Assembly (NCBI RefSeq): GCF_001427605.1
Contig: NZ_LMGZ01000020.1
Span: forward strand, 1-64,000
Length of the DNA: 64,000 nt
Origin: Devosia sp. Root635
Lineage (GTDB): Bacteria; Pseudomonadota; Alphaproteobacteria; Rhizobiales; Devosiaceae
Direction of reading: 5' to 3'
Positions within the stretch are counted from its first letter, which is position 1. Every line of letters starts with the position of its first letter. The notes under the pieces were generated by a model. It was not told the DNA's origin. It searched no databases and saw only the letters and a program-made list of their open reading frames with translations. Positions 61,184-64,000 of this stretch are shown one piece after another. The position numbers were made by a program, and so were the translations under genes.

Positions 61184-61218
61184 GGAGCCTCGATCCGGCC
61201 AGACCGGAACGGGGCTCC
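61184..61218 (+). other. Intercistronic hairpin after the binding-protein gene
   Basis: The 15-nt arms 61184-61198 (GGAGCC...TCCGG) and 61204-61218 (CCGGA...GGCTCC) pair with one G-T and one A-A mismatch around CCAGA. No T-run follows. It probably stabilises the binding-protein mRNA or lowers read-through into the permease genes. Confidence 0.7.
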
Positions 61219-61367
61219 CCGCATTAACGGTGCCGCGTCAGGCGCCCATTCGAGAGCAGGATCACGAGGCGCCGGTCAGCGGCGTCCGGCAAAAGTCCCG
61301 CCATCACAGGAAACGTCGCGATCCGGCCCGCATGGCAGTCCGGGTGGCCAAGGGTAAAGACCCGCAC

Positions 61368-62375
61368 ATGCTCAACTACCTGCTGCGCCGGCTGGCGCTG
61401 ATCGTGCCGACCATCATCGGCATTTCCATCTGCGCCTTCGCCTTCGTACGCGTCCTGCCGGGCGACCCCATTCTCGCCATGGCCGGCCAGCACGGCGTGA
61501 CGCCGGAGCGCTACGAAATCCTCAAGGAGCAGTTCGGCTACAACCTGCCCATCTGGCAGCAGTATTTCGACTATCTGGGCAGCGTGCTGCAGGGCGATTT
61601 CGGCATTTCGCTCGCCACCAAGCGCCCGGTCATCAACGAATTCCTGGCCTTGTTCCCGGCCACGATCGAACTGGCCCTTACCGCCATGTTCCTGGCCGTG
61701 CTCATCGGCATTCCCGCCGGCATCTTTGCCGCGGTCAAGCGCGGCTCCTGGTTCGACCAGGCCACGATGGGCGTAGCCCTGACCGGCTATTCCATGCCCA
61801 TCTTCTGGTGGGGCCTGCTGCTCATCATCTTCTTTTCCGGCTATCTCGGCTGGACACCGGTTTCGGGTCGCATCGCGCTGAGCTTCTTCCTGAGGCCGAT
61901 TACCGGCTTCATGCTGATCGACACGCTGCTCTATGGCAACTGGCCTGCCTTCGTCTCGGCCCTGCGCCACCTCATCCTCCCCGCCGTCGTGCTCGGCACC
62001 ATCCCCCTGGCCGTGATCGCCCGCCAGACCCGCTCGGCCATGCTCGAAGTGCTGGGCGAGGACTATGTCCGCACGGCGCGCGCCAAGGGCCTGTCGCCAC
62101 GCCGCGTGGTCAACATCCACGCCCTGCGCAACGCGCTGATCCCGGTCATCACCACCATCGGCCTGCAGGTGGGGCTGCTGATGGGTGGCGCCATCCTCAC
62201 CGAGACCATCTTCACCTGGCCCGGTATCGGCAAATGGATGATCGATTCCATCTTCAAGCGCGACTATGTGGTGGTGCAGTCGGGGCTGCTGATCATCGCG
62301 CTCATCGTCATGGCGGTGAATCTGCTGGTCGACCTGCTCTATGCCTTCATCAATCCACGTATCCGGGTACAGTAG
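61368..62375 (+). CDS. dppB: Dipeptide ABC transporter permease DppB type (cluster 5)
   Basis: A 335-aa permease. The N-terminus MLNYLLRRLALIVPTIIGISICAFAFVRVLPGDP and the coupling loop DYVRTARAKGLSPRRVVNIHALRNALIPV are typical of DppB. Six hydrophobic segments with the longer insertion near residues 165-190 (GYLGWTPVSGRIALSFFLRP) match DppB length. ATG 61368 gives the family N-terminus; ATG 61332 is another option. The 205-nt gap before it holds the hairpin and no gene. Confidence 0.93.
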   Translation: MLNYLLRRLALIVPTIIGISICAFAFVRVLPGDPILAMAGQHGVTPERYEILKEQFGYNLPIWQQYFDYLGSVLQGDFGISLATKRPVINEFLALFPATIELALTAMFLAVLIGIPAGIFAAVKRGSWFDQATMGVALTGYSMPIFWWGLLLIIFFSGYLGWTPVSGRIALSFFLRPITGFMLIDTLLYGNWPAFVSALRHLILPAVVLGTIPLAVIARQTRSAMLEVLGEDYVRTARAKGLSPRRVVNIHALRNALIPVITTIGLQVGLLMGGAILTETIFTWPGIGKWMIDSIFKRDYVVVQSGLLIIALIVMAVNLLVDLLYAFINPRIRVQ

Positions 62376-62376
62376 C

Positions 62377-63279
62377 ATGGCTCCCAGCACCGAACCCGTC
62401 GCCACCACCAGCAAGCCGGCCTCGGGCCTGCGCGAATTCTGGTACTATTTCTCGGTCAATCGCGGTGCCGTCATCGGCCTGACCGTTTTCACGCTGCTCG
62501 TGCTGATGGCGATCTTCGCGCCCTGGGTCGCGCCCTATTCGCCCGATATCCAGTATCGCGACGCCCTGCTCAAGCCGCCGATATGGGAGGCTGGCAGCGA
62601 TCCCCGCTTCATCCTCGGGACCGATCCGGTCGGTCGCGACATGCTCAGCCGCCTCATCCATGGCGCGCGCTATTCGCTGTTCATCGGCTTCTTCGTGGTG
62701 ATCGGCGCCCTATTCGTCGGCGTCATCCTGGGCGTGCTGGCGGGCTACTTCCGCGGCTGGGTCGATGTGGCCATCATGCGTGTCATGGACATCATCCTGG
62801 CCTTCCCGTCGCTGCTGCTCGCGCTGGTGCTGGTGGCCATTCTCGGGCCCGGCCTGTTCAATGCCATGATTGCCATCGCCATCGTGCTGCAGCCGCACTT
62901 TGCGCGATTGGTGCGCGCGGCGGTGATGGCCGAGAAGAACCGCGAATATGTGACGGCGGCCAAGCTCTCCGGCGCCAGCCACTTCCGGCTCATGCTCATC
63001 ACCATCCTGCCCAATTGCCTGGGCCCCATCATCGTCCAGGCGACACTGAGCTTTTCCAACGCCATCCTCGATGCGGCGGCGCTCGGGTTCCTGGGCATGG
63101 GTGCGCAGCCGCCAACGCCCGAATGGGGCACCATGCTGGCCACGGCGCGCGAATTCATCCTCAAGGCACCCTGGGTCGTGACCTTCCCGGGCCTCGCCAT
63201 TCTCATCACCGTGCTGGCCATCAATCTCATCGGCGACGGGTTGCGCGACGCCCTCGATCCCAAGCTCAAGAGGAGCTGA
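62377..63279 (+). CDS. dppC: Dipeptide ABC transporter permease DppC type (cluster 5)
   Basis: A 300-aa permease. LGTDPVGRDMLSRLIHGARYSL and the coupling loop YVTAAKLSGASHFRLMLITILPNCLGP are DppC hallmarks, and six hydrophobic segments are present. ATG 62377 was chosen because it lies one base after the dppB stop; the open frame upstream is a shadow. Followed by dppD after 3 nt. Confidence 0.93.
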   Translation: MAPSTEPVATTSKPASGLREFWYYFSVNRGAVIGLTVFTLLVLMAIFAPWVAPYSPDIQYRDALLKPPIWEAGSDPRFILGTDPVGRDMLSRLIHGARYSLFIGFFVVIGALFVGVILGVLAGYFRGWVDVAIMRVMDIILAFPSLLLALVLVAILGPGLFNAMIAIAIVLQPHFARLVRAAVMAEKNREYVTAAKLSGASHFRLMLITILPNCLGPIIVQATLSFSNAILDAAALGFLGMGAQPPTPEWGTMLATAREFILKAPWVVTFPGLAILITVLAINLIGDGLRDALDPKLKRS

Positions 63280-63282
63280 TCC

Positions 63283-64000
63283 ATGCCCCTGCTTGATATC
63301 AAGAACCTCACCGTTTCGTTCGATACTTCCGTTGGCCTGTTCAAGGCCGTCGATGGCATCGACGTGGCGGTCGACAACAGCGAAGTGCTGGCCATTGTCG
63401 GCGAATCCGGTTCCGGCAAGTCCGTTGCCATGCTGGCGGTGATGGGCCTGCTGCCCGCGACCGCCACCGTGACCGCCGACAAGATGGAATTCGAAGGCAT
63501 TGACCTGCTCAAGATGAGCCCGCACGACAAGCGTCAGATCATCGGCAAGGACATTGCCATGATCTTCCAGGAGCCGGTGGCGAGCCTCAATCCGTGCTTC
63601 ACCGTGGGCTTCCAGCTCGAGGAAGTGCTGGGCAAGCATCTGGGACTGCATGGCCGCGCGGCGCGCGAGCGGGCGGTTGAACTGCTCCACCTGGTGGGCA
63701 TCACCGACGGGGCCGAGCGGCTTGGCGCCTATCCGCACCAGATGAGTGGCGGCCAGTGCCAGCGGGTGATGATCGCCATGGCCATTTCATGCAATCCCAA
63801 GCTGCTGATTGCCGACGAGCCGACCACGGCGCTCGACGTGACCATCCAGAAGCAGATCCTCGACCTGCTGGTGCAGCTCCAGCTCGATACCGGCATGGGG
63901 CTGATCATGATTACCCATGACATGGGCGTGGTGGCCGAGACCGCCGATCGGGTGATCGTGCAGTATAAGGGGCACAAGATGGAGGAAGCCGACGTGCTCT
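63283..64000 (+). CDS. dppD: Dipeptide ABC transporter ATPase DppD type (partial)
   Basis: The first 239 codons of an ATPase that runs off the right edge. It starts [20 protein letters not shown] with AAGAGGAG upstream. Walker A is [10 protein letters not shown]-loop [14 protein letters not shown], Walker [13 protein letters not shown] and H-loop [10 protein letters not shown]. The signature reads [15 protein letters not shown], with Cys where Arg is usual (SGGQRQRV); this Cys variant occurs in some oligopeptide ATPases. The missing part would include the C-terminal cysteine-rich region and probably dppF after it. Confidence 0.93.
   Translation, partial: MPLLDIKNLTVSFDTSVGLFKAVDGIDVAVDNSEVLAIVGESGSGKSVAMLAVMGLLPATATVTADKMEFEGIDLLKMSPHDKRQIIGKDIAMIFQEPVASLNPCFTVGFQLEEVLGKHLGLHGRAARERAVELLHLVGITDGAERLGAYPHQMSGGQCQRVMIAMAISCNPKLLIADEPTTALDVTIQKQILDLLVQLQLDTGMGLIMITHDMGVVAETADRVIVQYKGHKMEEADVL

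Overview
The window is GC-rich, densely coded DNA from an alphaproteobacterium, most likely a Hyphomicrobiales member close to Devosia. The order rests on a RirA-type Rrf2 iron regulator, the PhnM/PhnN/DUF1045 phosphonate set, the number of ABC importers, and short dispersed hairpin repeats between genes. The genus is inference. No IS element, integrase, phage gene, rRNA or CRISPR array was seen. One tRNA (Ser-GGA) is present.

Layout. 0-7.4 kb: housekeeping and stress genes (creA, 1-Cys peroxiredoxin, MFS exporter, a GT-C-like membrane protein, an MmcQ/YjbR protein, msrA, tRNA-Ser). 7.4-17.7 kb: sugar-uptake cluster 1, with a ROK regulator and a PIG-L deacetylase diverging from a sugar ABC importer, an ArgH-like lyase and a PfkB kinase. 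17.7-28.1 kb: cluster 2, with two LacI regulators, a Gfo/Idh/MocA dehydrogenase, a sugar isomerase/epimerase, a sugar ABC importer and a GH127 beta-L-arabinofuranosidase. 28.3-36.5 kb: cluster 3, a peptide/opine-type importer with fused ATPases, a PurB-like lyase, a flavin reductase-like protein and a LysR regulator. 36.5-46.9 kb: cluster 4, with LacI, a sugar ABC importer, a GH38 alpha-mannosidase and a ROK regulator. 46.9-50.9 kb: an HU-family protein, rirA, an RNA-rich 1.2 kb non-coding stretch and an Uup-like ABC-F ATPase. 51-59.3 kb: orphan LacI, small ORFs, phnN-phnM-DUF1045, glycerate kinase, an L-arabinose/D-galactose 1-dehydrogenase-like protein and VOC proteins. 59.6 kb to the end: cluster 5, a dipeptide-type importer cut by the window edge.

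The clusters read as scavenging modules for plant or microbial glycans and conjugates. A binding protein and two permeases import an oligosaccharide or conjugate, an ATPase powers the step, a cytoplasmic hydrolase, lyase or dehydrogenase opens the substrate, and a local LacI, ROK or LysR protein controls the set. Palindromic operators are visible in several regulator-target gaps. Stable RNA hairpins lie between the binding-protein gene and the first permease gene in three of the five importers, which should favour excess binding protein.

The most unusual region is the stretch after rirA. It holds a MITE-like element with a long perfect inverted repeat. It also holds an 11-bp perfect palindrome that contains both the RirA operator pattern TGA-N9-TCA and a TTGACA box, followed about 100 nt later by a strong intrinsic terminator with no ORF between: a candidate iron-responsive small RNA next to its regulator. 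A further set of complementary segments lies just ahead of the ABC-F gene.
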